64,000 nt of DNA, taken from the NCBI GenBank assembly GCA_965224215.1, contig CBDCYS010000044.1, forward strand, positions 214,395 to 278,394, in the 5' to 3' direction. Under the pieces are notes generated by a model. The model saw only the letters and a program-made list of their open reading frames with translations, did no database searches and had not been told where the DNA came from. The stretch's first letter is position 1; the number at the start of each line of letters is the position of its first letter. Below are positions 1 through 9,241 of this stretch, piece by piece. Source of the stretch: CBDCYS01 sp965224215. Lineage in GTDB: Bacteria > Acidobacteriota > Terriglobia > Bryobacterales > UBA6623. A program made the position numbers and the translations under genes.

Positions 1-1
1 G

Positions 2-232
2 ATCGCGCAACTGCACAAGGACCGAACCGGGAGCGAGATGGCCCCCGAGGAGCTTGAATCGACGCTCGACCGACTTATGGTGGAGAAGATCTATCTGGCG
101 ACATTGGCGCGTCAGCCGACGGCGCAGGAGAGAGAAGTGGCGATGGCGGCAATTCAGCCTGATCCAACGCGCGGGGCGCAGAATTTGCAGTGGGCGCTGA
201 TTAATAGCCCGGAGTTTGTGTTTAATTATTAG
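2..232 (+). CDS. DUF1553-type protein, C-terminal end (partial)
   Basis: The frame is open from base 2 with no start codon, so the gene begins outside the window. The last 76 residues end in SPEFVFNY, the kind of ending (…N[ST]xEFxFNH/Y) seen in DUF1553 proteins of Planctomycetes and Acidobacteria, which often follow DUF1549 and cytochrome c domains in one exported protein. Only the tail is present, so no catalytic residue can be judged. A DUF1501 gene follows 21 bp downstream in the same direction; this pairing is the usual one for the family and supports the call. The exact role of these proteins is not established. Confidence 0.72.
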   Translation: MAQLHKDRTGSEMAPEELESTLDRLMVEKIYLATLARQPTAQEREVAMAAIQPDPTRGAQNLQWALINSPEFVFNY

Positions 233-253
233 AGTTGCCGGGAGACAGGACAA

Positions 254-1639
254 ATGAAGAAAGTCTATGATGTCTTGCCTGCCCGGCGGGATGTCCTCAA
301 ACTGGGCACCTACAGCTTGCTGACCGGCCTGGCCGAGCAGACTTTGTGGCCCCCAAAGGTTCGTGCCACCGGCCACTCCAATCCTCGCGGTTCGGCCCGA
401 TACTGTGTCATCGTCGAAGCGGCGGGAGCAATCAGCCACACCGACACCTTCGATTTCAAGGAAGGCGAAGGCACGCCGAAAGACTTAGACATAAGGAAGA
501 TACGCAACGATTTCTACCTGTCGCACCGCTTGTTTCCTCAAGTATCCGAGTTGATGGACCGCGTCTCGGTAGTGCGATCGTTCAAGAGCCACGAGGTGGT
601 GCATTTTCGCGGTGAGTACTACACTCGCGCCGGCCGTCCGCTGAATCCGGCGCAGGCAGCCGAGATTCCGGCGATTGGCTCGGTGATTTCCTATGAGCTG
701 GAATCCCAGCGGCGACCCAGCGATACGTTTCCAACCTACGTGTCGTTTAATTTGCAGAACCTTGCTTTGCCGTCGGGATTCTTGCATCCGAGGTTTTCCG
801 GACTCGACATCAATGCAACCGCCGGGGCGGGCAGCGTCGCGGCCGAGGGTGACGGGCTGCGATTGCTCGAAGAACGCTTCCAGTTACTTTCCGAGCTCGA
901 CAAAGTGACGTCGGCGGGGCGCAAGGGCCGTGGCCGGTCGTTTACGAGTTTCCGCAGTTTCCAGAAAGACGCCTATCGCATCCTCGGTGACTCGCGCTGG
1001 CCGGGTATTTTCGACAACCCCGCGACGGAAAAAAACCGCTACGGCGACAACGAGGTAGGCTTGGGCTGTTTGCTGGCCCGCAACCTGGTCAAGGCGGATG
1101 CCGGAACGCGCTTTATCCACGTCAAGCATTCCGGCTGGGACCATCACAAATATATCTTTGATCACAAAATCGAAGTCAATCACTACACCCACTGCAACAA
1201 GCTGGACCGGGCCGTGGCGAACCTGATTTCCGACCTGGCCGCTATGCCCTCACCTCGCGACGCCGCTAAGACGCTGCTCGATGAAACGCTGGCGGTCGTG
1301 CCGACCGAGTTCGGCCGCATCCCTGGGGCGCTGAACGGGGTGCAAGGACGCCACCATTACAACGAAGCCTACATTGGCCTGTTTGCTGGCGGCGGAGTCA
1401 AGGGCGGCAGGCTGATCGGCCACACCGATGCCATGGGCGAAAAGGTCGTCGATCCGGGTTGGGACCACAAGATGCAGCCCAAAACAGAGAATATTTACGC
1501 CTCGGTCTACTCCAGCCTGGGAATCGATTGGAGGAAGGAAATTCTCAATACTCCCTCCAAACGCGCCTACCGCTACGTCGATCATCTCGGCGCCACTGAA
1601 AGCTGTGTCGACGACGAAATCAAGCCGCTGTTCGTATAA
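254..1639 (+). CDS. DUF1501 family exported protein
   Basis: 461 residues. The N terminus carries a twin-arginine-like signal (ARRDVLKLG at about residue 12) followed by a hydrophobic stretch, so Tat export is likely. The body has DUF1501 features (sulfatase/alkaline-phosphatase-like fold): FIHVKHSGWDHH around residue 288, and VVPTEFGR followed by GRHHYNEAYIGLFAGGGVKG near residue 355. DUF1501 proteins occur next to DUF1553 proteins, as here, and are thought to act outside the cytoplasm; their substrate is unknown. Start: ATG at 254, just after the stop of the upstream gene, preceded by a GGGAGACAGG purine run. Full length for the family. Confidence 0.85.
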   Translation: MKKVYDVLPARRDVLKLGTYSLLTGLAEQTLWPPKVRATGHSNPRGSARYCVIVEAAGAISHTDTFDFKEGEGTPKDLDIRKIRNDFYLSHRLFPQVSELMDRVSVVRSFKSHEVVHFRGEYYTRAGRPLNPAQAAEIPAIGSVISYELESQRRPSDTFPTYVSFNLQNLALPSGFLHPRFSGLDINATAGAGSVAAEGDGLRLLEERFQLLSELDKVTSAGRKGRGRSFTSFRSFQKDAYRILGDSRWPGIFDNPATEKNRYGDNEVGLGCLLARNLVKADAGTRFIHVKHSGWDHHKYIFDHKIEVNHYTHCNKLDRAVANLISDLAAMPSPRDAAKTLLDETLAVVPTEFGRIPGALNGVQGRHHYNEAYIGLFAGGGVKGGRLIGHTDAMGEKVVDPGWDHKMQPKTENIYASVYSSLGIDWRKEILNTPSKRAYRYVDHLGATESCVDDEIKPLFV

Positions 1640-1670
1640 GGAAAGCAGCCTGCGAGCCATTACGGAAACA

Positions 1671-2573
1671 ATGCGGTCTAGGGCTGACCCGTCCGCAGCT
1701 GACATGTCTGCTGGTGATCGGGCTGCCGGTCATCGAGCTGCCGGTCATCGAGCCAACGGTGATCTTCGGGAGATTCGCGGAGCCCGCCTCGCGCGTCTGC
1801 TGACCCTGGCGATCCTAGGGCCCCTTGTCCATCTCGTAGCCGACGACGGGCCTATTAGCCCAGTTCCTGAAGGCATGGTCCTGATTCCAGCCGGCGATTT
1901 CATGATGGGAAGGACCAAACTAACCGATGACGACAAGACAGGTATGCGGCCGCTCATTCTGCGCGACGACTTGCCCGTCCACAAGGTATGGCTTGACGCC
2001 TATTTCATGGACGCCAATGAGGTCACCCACGCCGACTACGCGAAGTTCATCGAAGCGAGGAAGCACCCGCCGCCCTACCACTGGCTGGAAGGCAAGTACC
2101 CGGAGAGCCACGAGCTTTATCCGGTTTTCAACGTTAGCTGGGATGATGCCGGGGCCTACGGCGGCTGGCAAGGGAAGCGGCTCCCAACCGAAGCCGAGTG
2201 GAAGCGAGCGGCACGCGGCGACAAGGAAGCGCGTGATTATCCCTTTGGAGATAACATTGACAGCAAAAGGGCGCTCTGTAACGTCGCCACGGGATCGGGA
2301 CCGGTCGGAGAGTTCTCGGCCAATGGTTTGGGACTCTACGATATGGCGGGAAGCGTCTCGGAGTGGTGCTCGGATTGGTTCGAGCGCACCTACTACGCGG
2401 CCTCTCCAGAACGCAATCCGCGAGGGCCCGAAAAGGGGCTCTACAAGATCATTCGCGGCGGTGCCTGGTCCGACGGACCAAAACGCGTGACGGTCTTCTT
2501 TCGAAATTGGGTCCGTGCCAACCAGCGCACGCCCAACCTTGGTTTTCGCTGCGCTCAAGATGCCGCACGCTGA
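1671..2573 (+). CDS. SUMF1/formylglycine-generating-enzyme-like protein
   Basis: 300 residues from the ATG at 1671; the frame is open further upstream, but that part overlaps the DUF1501 gene. Residues about 45-60 form a hydrophobic segment, possibly a signal or anchor. The rest is an FGE-sulfatase domain: opening PEGMVLIPAGDFMMG, then WDDAGAYGGWQGKRLPTEAEW, GLYDMAGSVSEWCSDW, RGGAWSD, and the closing NLGFRCA. Real formylglycine-generating enzymes oxidise a sulfatase cysteine; many bacterial relatives do other or unknown jobs, so the function is open. The N terminus holds a short repeat (AGHRAAGHRA) coded by duplicated 15-bp units near 1723-1752. Probably co-transcribed with the DUF1501 gene, 31 bp away. 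Confidence 0.8.
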   Translation: MRSRADPSAADMSAGDRAAGHRAAGHRANGDLREIRGARLARLLTLAILGPLVHLVADDGPISPVPEGMVLIPAGDFMMGRTKLTDDDKTGMRPLILRDDLPVHKVWLDAYFMDANEVTHADYAKFIEARKHPPPYHWLEGKYPESHELYPVFNVSWDDAGAYGGWQGKRLPTEAEWKRAARGDKEARDYPFGDNIDSKRALCNVATGSGPVGEFSANGLGLYDMAGSVSEWCSDWFERTYYAASPERNPRGPEKGLYKIIRGGAWSDGPKRVTVFFRNWVRANQRTPNLGFRCAQDAAR

Positions 2574-2775
2574 GCTTGCGGGCCCAGCGGCCAAGGTGTC
2601 AGATCATTAGCCGTTTGACTCTTGAGCCACTTAACCGAGGGTGTCGATACACATAACGAAAGGCCGCAGGTCTCTGTCGAGCCCTTCTCTACGGGTTTTC
2701 AATAAGCTTTCGCGGGCGGCCAGAATCCTTGTGGACGGATTATGGATTTGACGCGGGCTGTGTCTATGCGGCAGC

Positions 2776-3093
2776 ATGATAGCGATGGCTCAGAATCTAA
2801 ACCAACCCAAGCAGCCCAACGTAAACCTCGTTGCCGGTCCCGACTACCGCGAATCCTACGCGAACAGCGTTCAGATCCGCGTCAACGTTTGGGACTTTTT
2901 TCTCATGTTTGGAACCATCCACCAAACGACGGAGGAAAACGTGGAGATACGCAACTTCCAGGGGGTTTACTTCAGCCCGCAACAGGCAAAGGCATTGCTG
3001 GGAGTACTGCAGCAGAATATCGCTCAGTACGAAAATGCCTTTGGCGAAATCAAGCTGGACCCGAACGCAGCGCAGGCAACAGCGGTGCACTAA
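2776..3093 (+). CDS. DUF3467 family small protein
   Basis: 105 residues, or 102 if the second ATG at 2785 is used; no ribosome site clearly favours either. The core YANSVQIRVNVWDFFLMFG and FSPQQAKALLGVLQQNIAQYE fit DUF3467, small soluble proteins of about 90-110 residues related to phage/plasmid-type 'DUF3467' entries, whose function is unknown. It stands alone, about 200 bp after the SUMF1-like gene and 91 bp before acpP, in the same direction. Nothing in the sequence indicates a partner. Confidence 0.75.
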   Translation: MIAMAQNLNQPKQPNVNLVAGPDYRESYANSVQIRVNVWDFFLMFGTIHQTTEENVEIRNFQGVYFSPQQAKALLGVLQQNIAQYENAFGEIKLDPNAAQATAVH

Positions 3094-3184
3094 CACAGGG
3101 TCTTGCAAAACAGTAAGCGGATGCTTGTCACCCCACTTCAAGCCCGTTAGAATCAATAGTTCTTCCTAACACCACGGAGGATGT

Positions 3185-3424
3185 ATGGACATTGAGCAAA
3201 AGGTCAAAGAAATCATTTGTGAGCAGCTGAGCGTGGAAGAGTCCGAGGTGACTCGAGACGCGTCGTTCGTCGAAACCCTCAACGCCGATTCGCTTGACAT
3301 CGTCGAGCTGATCATGGCGTTTGAGGAAGCTTTCAGCATCGAAATCCCCGATGACGAGGCGGAGAAAATCCGAACTGTTGATGACTCCATCAAGCACATC
3401 GAGGCGCACACCAAGAAGAAGTAA
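3185..3424 (+). CDS. acpP: Acyl carrier protein
   Basis: 79 residues, the usual ACP length. It carries growing fatty acyl chains on a phosphopantetheine arm; the attachment serine is in NADSLDIVEL (Ser at about residue 37). The protein is acidic, with the helix II sequence VELIMAFEEAFSIEIPDDEAE typical of ACPs. A strong ribosome site (CACGGAGGATGT) precedes the ATG. The fabF gene follows 56 bp downstream on the same strand, the common acpP-fabF arrangement for type II fatty acid synthesis in the cytoplasm. Confidence 0.97.
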   Translation: MDIEQKVKEIICEQLSVEESEVTRDASFVETLNADSLDIVELIMAFEEAFSIEIPDDEAEKIRTVDDSIKHIEAHTKKK

Positions 3425-3480
3425 GCCGGCGTCGAATCCAAAGTAGTCCTTCATTCATCAAACAGGTAGGGGCGGCTAGA

Positions 3481-4725
3481 TTGTCACGAAGAGTTGTTAT
3501 TACAGGGGTCGGCTTGGTGTGCCCGGTTGGAGTGGGCACCGAAGAAACTTGGAGCGCGCTCCTAGAAGGAAAGAACGGCATTGAGGCAATCACATTGTTC
3601 GATGCCACGGACTTCCCCTGCCGCATCGCCGGCGAAGTGAAGAATTTCGACCCGCTCGACTTCGTTGCCCGGAAGGAGTTAAAGAAGATGGGCAGGTTCA
3701 TCTTCTTCGCGATCGCCGGCGCGGAATTCGCGCTCAAGGCGTCGGAGTTGAAGGTGACTCCAGAAATTGCCGAGAGAGTTGGCGTCTACATCGGCAGCGG
3801 TATCGGCGGATTCGACGTGATCGAACGTGAGCACCTCAATCTTCTCAGCGGAGGGCCCCGCCGGATCTCTCCCTTTTTCATACCCGCAAGTATTGTAAAT
3901 CTGGCATCGGGCCACGTCTCGATTCGCAGTGGAGCGAAAGGACCCAATTCCGCCACGGCCACGGCCTGCACGACAGGCGCGCATGCGGTGGGCGACTCTT
4001 TCAGAATTATCTCCCGGGGAGACGCGGACGTGATGATTTGCGGCGGCGCTGAGGCTGCGATTACGCCAATGGGAGTCGGCGGATTCGCATCCATGCGTGC
4101 GTTGTCTAGGCGCAATGACGACCCCCAACACGCCAGCCGGCCGTGGGATGCGGACCGCGACGGATTTATCGTCGGTGAAGGCGCCGGCATCTTGATGCTG
4201 GAGGAACTGGAGTTCGCGAGGCGGCGAGGGGCGCCTATCCTGGCCGAAGTGGTGGGGTATGGAATGAGCGGAGATGCCCATCACATTACCTCTCCGCCCA
4301 ACAACGCGGACGGCGCCTCCCGTGTGATGAGAAACGCCATTGCCGACGCGGGCATCCAGCCAGCGGATATCTCCTACATCAACGCCCATGGGACATCGAC
4401 GCCGGTTGGAGACCGTATCGAGTCCAATGGAATCAAGGGGACGTTTGGGGATCATGCGCGTAAGATTGCCGTCAGCTCGACCAAGTCGATGACGGGTCAC
4501 CTGCTCGGTGGCGCGGGCGGATTGGAAGCGGGTGTTGTCGTTCTCGCACTTCGGGATCAAATCGTACCTCCGACCATCAACCTCGTTACGCCGGATCCGG
4601 AGTGCGACTTGGACTATGTGCCCGACAAAGCTCGCGAGATGGAGATGGAATACGCCCTGACCAATTCGTTCGGATTCGGCGGAACCAACGGCGCCCTCAT
4701 CTTCAAGCGATACTCCGACGGCTAG
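3481..4725 (+). CDS. fabF: Beta-ketoacyl-ACP synthase II
   Basis: 414 residues starting at TTG 3481, where the family's conserved opening (RRVVITGVGLVCPVG) begins; a GGTAGGGG run lies upstream. It condenses malonyl-ACP with acyl-ACP in fatty acid elongation. The Cys-His-His triad is complete: Cys163 in TACTTGAHA, His303 in NAHGTSTPVGD, His340 in STKSMTGHLLG. The glycine-rich end NSFGFGGTNG is also present. It follows acpP directly and probably shares its transcript. Full length with no anomaly apart from the TTG start. Confidence 0.97.
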   Translation: MSRRVVITGVGLVCPVGVGTEETWSALLEGKNGIEAITLFDATDFPCRIAGEVKNFDPLDFVARKELKKMGRFIFFAIAGAEFALKASELKVTPEIAERVGVYIGSGIGGFDVIEREHLNLLSGGPRRISPFFIPASIVNLASGHVSIRSGAKGPNSATATACTTGAHAVGDSFRIISRGDADVMICGGAEAAITPMGVGGFASMRALSRRNDDPQHASRPWDADRDGFIVGEGAGILMLEELEFARRRGAPILAEVVGYGMSGDAHHITSPPNNADGASRVMRNAIADAGIQPADISYINAHGTSTPVGDRIESNGIKGTFGDHARKIAVSSTKSMTGHLLGGAGGLEAGVVVLALRDQIVPPTINLVTPDPECDLDYVPDKAREMEMEYALTNSFGFGGTNGALIFKRYSDG

Positions 4726-4772
4726 TCAAATCGCCCGCGCGATCGCGAAGCACTCTCTAGCGCCTCGACATC

Positions 4773-5564
4773 ATGAACATCTTTGTTTGCCTGAAACAGG
4801 TGCCTGCTCGGGACTCGGTCATCCGCGTCGACGACGCTGGCTCCTGGATCGAAGAGCCGGATCTGAGCCATGAGATGAACGAGCCCGACGCTTTCGCACT
4901 CGAGGAAGGGCTTCACCTGAAGGAAAAACATGGCGGCGAAGTGGTCGCCGTCTCGGCCGGCCCAGGGCGTGCGGGCTCGGCCATTCGTGAGGCGCTCGCG
5001 AAAGGGGCCGACCGGGGAATCCTGATCGAAGATGACCGCTTCGGCGACGCCGATACCCTGGCAACCGCAAGGGCTCTCGCTGCGGCTCTCAAGAAAGAAA
5101 GCTGCGATCTGATCCTGACCGGTTTGCAGTCCGATGACGCTGGGTTCGGCCAAACGGGTGTGATCTTAGCGGAATTGCTGGGCCTGCCGCACGCCACAAT
5201 CATCATGGAAGTCAATGCCCAAGACGGCGAAGTCAATGGCCAAGACGGCGCGATTACGGTCAAGCGGGAGCTGGAGGCGGGCTGGTTTCAAAACGTCGAT
5301 ATTCCACTGCCTGCTTTGCTAACGATCCAGTCAGGCATCAACAAGCTGCGCTACGCCACGCTGATGGGCATCAAGAAGGCGAAGAACAAGCCTTTGCAGC
5401 GCTACTCGCCGGATGAGCTGGGAGTTGACCTCGCACCCAGCCAGATCATTCGCCGCTTGTATACACCGCAAAAGACCAAACAAACACAGTTCCTGGAAGG
5501 CTCGCCCAAAGAGGCGGCCGCGAAACTGGTCGAAAAACTCAAGTTCGAGGCTCGCGTGCTATGA
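4773..5564 (+). CDS. etfB: Electron transfer flavoprotein, beta subunit
   Basis: 263 residues. Begins MNIFVCLKQVPARDSVIRVD, the EtfB opening, and has the adenine-nucleotide alpha-hydrolase-like fold; ILTGLQSDDAGFGQTG is the AMP-site region. With EtfA it forms the soluble ETF that accepts electrons from acyl-CoA dehydrogenases. Its stop overlaps the etfA start by 4 bp (ATGA), implying translational coupling. A short internal duplication (NAQDGEVNGQDG) is present about residue 150. The C-terminal part is the family's EtfA-embracing arm. Confidence 0.95.
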   Translation: MNIFVCLKQVPARDSVIRVDDAGSWIEEPDLSHEMNEPDAFALEEGLHLKEKHGGEVVAVSAGPGRAGSAIREALAKGADRGILIEDDRFGDADTLATARALAAALKKESCDLILTGLQSDDAGFGQTGVILAELLGLPHATIIMEVNAQDGEVNGQDGAITVKRELEAGWFQNVDIPLPALLTIQSGINKLRYATLMGIKKAKNKPLQRYSPDELGVDLAPSQIIRRLYTPQKTKQTQFLEGSPKEAAAKLVEKLKFEARVL

Positions 5565-6562
5565 GTGTTCTGGTTGTCACCGAACATCGGGCCGGCAAGT
5601 GGCACAAGATGTCTTGGGAAGCCCTGGCGGCGGGGCAGCAAATCGCCGAAGCTCTCGTCACGGACGTTTCTGTTGCGGTTTTGGGATCGAATGACAGTGG
5701 GCCGGCCGTTGACTCGCTCGCGCAAGAACTGGCGGGGAATCAGGTCTCCCGCGTTCTTGCCGTCCAGCATGAATTGCTGGGTGACTACACTCCCGACGGC
5801 TACGCTTCTGCTCTGCGGCAGCTAATTGAAAAGGTTTCGCCGCACTTGGTATTGTTTCCTCATACTTACCAAGTTCGCGACTTTGGTCCGAAACTGGCGA
5901 CCTCCCTGGAACGGCCCTTCTTGAGTGACGCCATCGCGGTTCGAGTTGAGGAAGGCGAACTGGTTTTCGTGCGCCAGCTTTTCCAGGGCAAGATGAATGC
6001 CGACGTCGCCCTGGCCGGCAGCGCACCCTACTTTGCGTCGATCCAATCGGGAGCTTTCCGGCCCGATTCCCTGAAGAAATTCGAACCCGCCGCGCCGATC
6101 GAGAATGTCGCGGTCTCACTAGAAAGCGGTGACATCCGGACGCGTCCCGGCGAGTGGTTCCGCCAGTCAAAAGGCGAGGTGGATCTGACTTCCGCCGACA
6201 TCATTGTTTCCGTGGGACGCGGCATCAAGGACCCTGAAAACATACCGCTCGCCGAAGATCTGGCCAAGGCTCTGGGCGGGGAGATCGCGGCCTCTCGTCC
6301 CATTTGCGACAACGGTTGGTTGCCTTTGGAGCGGCAGGTCGGCAGCTCGGGCCAGAGCGTTTCTCCGAAGTTGTATTTGGCGCTAGGAATCTCCGGCGCC
6401 ATCCAGCACGTGGTCGGCATGAAAGGCTCGAAAACGATCGCGGCCATCAACCAGGACCCGAGTGCTCCGATCTTTGAGATCGCGGACTATGGCATCGTTG
6501 GGGATTTGTTCGAGGTGGTGCCGGTTTTGACGGAAGCCATCAAGCAAGCAAAGCAAGAGTAG
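5561..6562 (+). CDS. etfA: Electron transfer flavoprotein, alpha subunit
   Basis: 333 residues, full length. N-terminal EtfA domain, then the FAD-binding C-terminal domain with SVGRGIKDPENI, the SRPICDNGWLP stretch, GQSVSPKLYLALGISGAIQH and KTIAAINQDPSAPIFEIADYG. Binds FAD and transfers electrons to a membrane quinone reductase. That partner is probably the membrane Fe-S protein at 7370-9241 on the same strand; the two are separated only by an opposite-strand pair of small genes. Overlaps etfB by 4 bp. Confidence 0.95.
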   Translation: MSVLVVTEHRAGKWHKMSWEALAAGQQIAEALVTDVSVAVLGSNDSGPAVDSLAQELAGNQVSRVLAVQHELLGDYTPDGYASALRQLIEKVSPHLVLFPHTYQVRDFGPKLATSLERPFLSDAIAVRVEEGELVFVRQLFQGKMNADVALAGSAPYFASIQSGAFRPDSLKKFEPAAPIENVAVSLESGDIRTRPGEWFRQSKGEVDLTSADIIVSVGRGIKDPENIPLAEDLAKALGGEIAASRPICDNGWLPLERQVGSSGQSVSPKLYLALGISGAIQHVVGMKGSKTIAAINQDPSAPIFEIADYGIVGDLFEVVPVLTEAIKQAKQE

Positions 6563-6643
6563 CGCAGGCGGCTTCTCCGGTCGCCCCGACCGTCTTGTAG
6601 ACCTGTGCGCTGTGCCGGCTAGGATCGTCCTCTCACCCAGGAC

Positions 6644-6874
6644 TCACGCAGCCCTGTGGACGGACTTGTGGTGGAGGCGCATCAACTGGGTGGCCTTGAG
6701 CGGCAAGATCGCATAGGCCTGGCCGTCATCATCACTGAACTCAACTTCGTAAGCGCCAGGAGCAAGACGCTCCACGACAGCGCCCACCTGCCCGCGGACG
6801 AGCCCAAGGGCGGGAACGTTCTCGGTAAGCGCTACCTCAGCGAATAGAGGAATCTCCGACATCGACATTTTCAT
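6644..6874 (-). CDS. DUF4926-like small protein
   Basis: 76 residues from the ATG at 6874, which overlaps the stop of the upstream gene as ATGA; this decides the start over one at 6892. The core is ALTENVPALGLVRGQVGAVV…YEVEFSDDDGQAYAILPLK, an SH3-like small domain matching DUF4926. DUF4926 genes are often found directly beside DUF6883 genes, as here. The tight overlap and small sizes suggest a two-component unit, possibly toxin/antitoxin or toxin/immunity in style, but no activity is shown by the sequence. Lies opposite to, and between, etfA and its likely electron acceptor. Confidence 0.7.
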   Translation of the reverse strand: MKMSMSEIPLFAEVALTENVPALGLVRGQVGAVVERLAPGAYEVEFSDDDGQAYAILPLKATQLMRLHHKSVHRAA

Positions 6875-7203
6875 TTTAACAGTACCCAGCAACTAATCAA
6901 ACGCGGTATGCGGTCTGGAGGGGAGACTATCCACGCGCCGCGAACGGTGGCCTGGCGATCGTGGTGCTTTAAGGTAAAATCGAGGCGGTACCGCTCCCCG
7001 TATTGATCGGTTCGAATCAAAACGGCCTGGCACTGCTGAGCAGCTCGTATGAGGGCATCTCGTAGCTCGTCCGCATCCTCAGCCGTCAAGCCGAGCACCG
7101 AAGCGAACACACGAGCTTTGTGACGACCCCTGCGGTTGCTTGAGTTCAAAATATAGTCTCGGATTCTTGCAAGTTCGACAACCGCGCGATCCGCGTTAGC
7201 CAA
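6871..7203 (-). CDS. DUF6883-like protein
   Basis: About 110 residues from a TTG at 7203, chosen because a GGAG run lies 6 bp upstream and the family-like sequence starts there; the frame is open to 7296 and an upstream start is possible. The core LARIRDYILNSSNRRGRHKARVFASVLG and YRLDFTLKHHDRQATVRGAWIV resembles DUF6883, a domain also seen at the C terminus of some polymorphic toxins (from memory of the family). Overlaps the DUF4926-like gene by 4 bp. Function unknown. Confidence 0.62.
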   Translation of the reverse strand: MANADRAVVELARIRDYILNSSNRRGRHKARVFASVLGLTAEDADELRDALIRAAQQCQAVLIRTDQYGERYRLDFTLKHHDRQATVRGAWIVSPPDRIPRLISCWVLLK

Positions 7204-7369
7204 TGTCAACTCCCATCGTAGGCAGAAACTAGATCGGCGCGTTACTGCCAAAAAGGGGTTCCCGAACTTGGGTCCGGTGGGAGTTCTCACGGTCAACTGC
7301 TGGACCGAACGGAATCAACCCCTGTAGTCCGCGATATGATCCGGTCTGATAGCCTCGAAGACGCTCCTC

Positions 7370-9241
7370 ATGATCTCGCCGCTCATCCTGCTTCTCGCCA
7401 TCGCCCTCAGCCTCGGATACTTCCTCAAGGTCGTCTGGCGCCGACTCGAGCCAATTCGCGCGGCGAAGTCTTCCCTGCCCCGCGTTCAACTCTTTCCCAA
7501 GCTGTGTACCACCTTCATCGAGGTCATGTTCCAGACGCGCGTCATTCGCGACCGGCCCTTGGCGGGGACTCTACATGCTCTCGTCATGTGGGGGTTTTTC
7601 GCGTTCGGGTGGGTCAGTATGGAGCACATGGCAGCCGGGTTCGCGGGGCTAGCCGGCGCTGAACCCGACACTAGTTGGTACGGCACATTTGCCGCCGTCT
7701 GGGCCCTCGCAGTTTTAGTTGGCATCATCGGCCTCGCCTATCGGCGCTTCGTCATCCGCCCGCCGCAGCTTGGGGAGAAAATATCGGCCTCTTCCGGCAT
7801 CGTCGCACTGCTGATCGTGCTGCTGATGACCACCTACTTGCTGAGTTGGCGCGGATTTGCTACCGCTAGCGCGGCCTGGCAAATCAATTGGTGGCTCCAC
7901 ACCGCTTGCCTGTTGGGGATGCTATGGGTCATTCCTAACTCGAAGCATTTGCACCTCGTGCTGGGGCCGGTCGCCATCTTTTTCCGAGGAGAAACCACCA
8001 GCAGCATCCGTGCTCTTCGCGACGACGATGACGACGACTTCGGAATGCTGAGCTTCAACGATCTCTCGGCGAAAGACATTCTCGATGTCAACTCCTGTGT
8101 CGAATGTGGACGGTGCACCGACGTCTGCCCCGCAAACGTGATCGGCGGAACCCTTAATCCCAAAGAAGTGATTCTGCAAATGCAGCATGGCCTGCTGGCC
8201 GGAGCCGGCGTAGTGACGGGAACGACTCCGGAAGTCGAGAGGGGAGAAGCCTGGGTTCGAGAGGAGGATTTGTTTCAATGCCTGTCTTGCGGAGCCTGCG
8301 AACAAGCATGTCCGGTGGGAATCGAGCACGTGGGGGCAAAGATCCTCGACTTGCGGCGAGGACTCGTCAGTGAGGGCCGAACGCACAACGAAAATGTGAC
8401 CGAGCTATTCACCACGATGGAGCGCTCGCCGCACAACCCTTGGAAGCTTTCGCACGACGTCCGCGCCAAGTTTATCGACTCGGCGCAATTCCCTCTCTTC
8501 GACGGAAGCCTAGAGTGGCTGCTATGGCTCGGATGCGGCAACAGCTACGACCCGCATGGTCAGGATGTCGCCAGGGCCGTCAGCAAGATTCTCGACACTG
8601 CCGGCGTGTCGTGGGGCGTTCTCAAAAGGGAAACCTGTTGCGGCGAACCGGCCCGGCGCGCCGGCAATGAGTACCTCTCCATGGAGCTTTCGGAGAAGCT
8701 CATCGATTCGTTCCGATCGAGCAAGGTCAAGAACCTCGTCACTTGCTGTCCACACTGCACGCGTATGCTGGACGTGGACTATCGCCAAAACCCGTCCTTC
8801 GAGGAGCTGGGCATTCGGGTAGTGCATCACACCGAACTGATCGAGGAGCTTCTGCCGAAGCTGAGCCTGGAACCGACGCGTGAGACCGTCACTTATCACG
8901 ACCCCTGCTACCTCGCCCGCGGCCGTGGAGTCACGGACGAGCCCCGCGCAATCATCGAGTCTTGTGGCGCCGAGCTGACCGAAATGCCGCGTCACGGCAA
9001 ACAGACTTTCTGCTGCGGAGCCGGCGGGGCGCAGCTCTTCATTGCCGACGACAAGCAGGAATTACCGGGCGGCCGGGTCAATCACAAACGCTTTGCGGAG
9101 GCCGCCGGGACGGGTGTTTCCACCATTGCCGTGGCCTGCCCGTATTGCCCGATCATGCTGAAGGATGCTGCCCAGCATGCGGGACGCGAAGATATCCAAA
9201 TCGTCGACGTCGCCGAATTGGTCGCCCAGAGAATACAATAG
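7370..9241 (+). CDS. Membrane (Fe-S) oxidoreductase, probable ETF:menaquinone oxidoreductase (EMO type)
   Basis: 623 residues. The first 200 or so form several membrane helices of the nitrate-reductase-gamma kind, suited to heme b and quinone binding. Two ferredoxin motifs follow: CVECGRCTDVCP from Cys243 and CLSCGACEQACP from Cys304. Then come two CCG domains: CCGEPARRAG at Cys423 with CCPHC, and CCGAGGAQLF at Cys548 with CPYC. This is the heterodisulfide-reductase-like layout of membrane proteins that oxidise EtfAB and reduce menaquinone. Placement just downstream of etfBA supports that role; it is inferred, not shown. The start at 7370 gives a membrane N terminus but has no strong ribosome site. 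Confidence 0.85.
   Translation: MISPLILLLAIALSLGYFLKVVWRRLEPIRAAKSSLPRVQLFPKLCTTFIEVMFQTRVIRDRPLAGTLHALVMWGFFAFGWVSMEHMAAGFAGLAGAEPDTSWYGTFAAVWALAVLVGIIGLAYRRFVIRPPQLGEKISASSGIVALLIVLLMTTYLLSWRGFATASAAWQINWWLHTACLLGMLWVIPNSKHLHLVLGPVAIFFRGETTSSIRALRDDDDDDFGMLSFNDLSAKDILDVNSCVECGRCTDVCPANVIGGTLNPKEVILQMQHGLLAGAGVVTGTTPEVERGEAWVREEDLFQCLSCGACEQACPVGIEHVGAKILDLRRGLVSEGRTHNENVTELFTTMERSPHNPWKLSHDVRAKFIDSAQFPLFDGSLEWLLWLGCGNSYDPHGQDVARAVSKILDTAGVSWGVLKRETCCGEPARRAGNEYLSMELSEKLIDSFRSSKVKNLVTCCPHCTRMLDVDYRQNPSFEELGIRVVHHTELIEELLPKLSLEPTRETVTYHDPCYLARGRGVTDEPRAIIESCGAELTEMPRHGKQTFCCGAGGAQLFIADDKQELPGGRVNHKRFAEAAGTGVSTIAVACPYCPIMLKDAAQHAGREDIQIVDVAELVAQRIQ

Noticed and set aside
1428..1670. An upstream extension of the SUMF1-like gene inside the DUF1501 gene
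   Set aside because: The extension overlaps clear DUF1501 coding sequence in another frame; a start at 1671 just after that gene is more natural.
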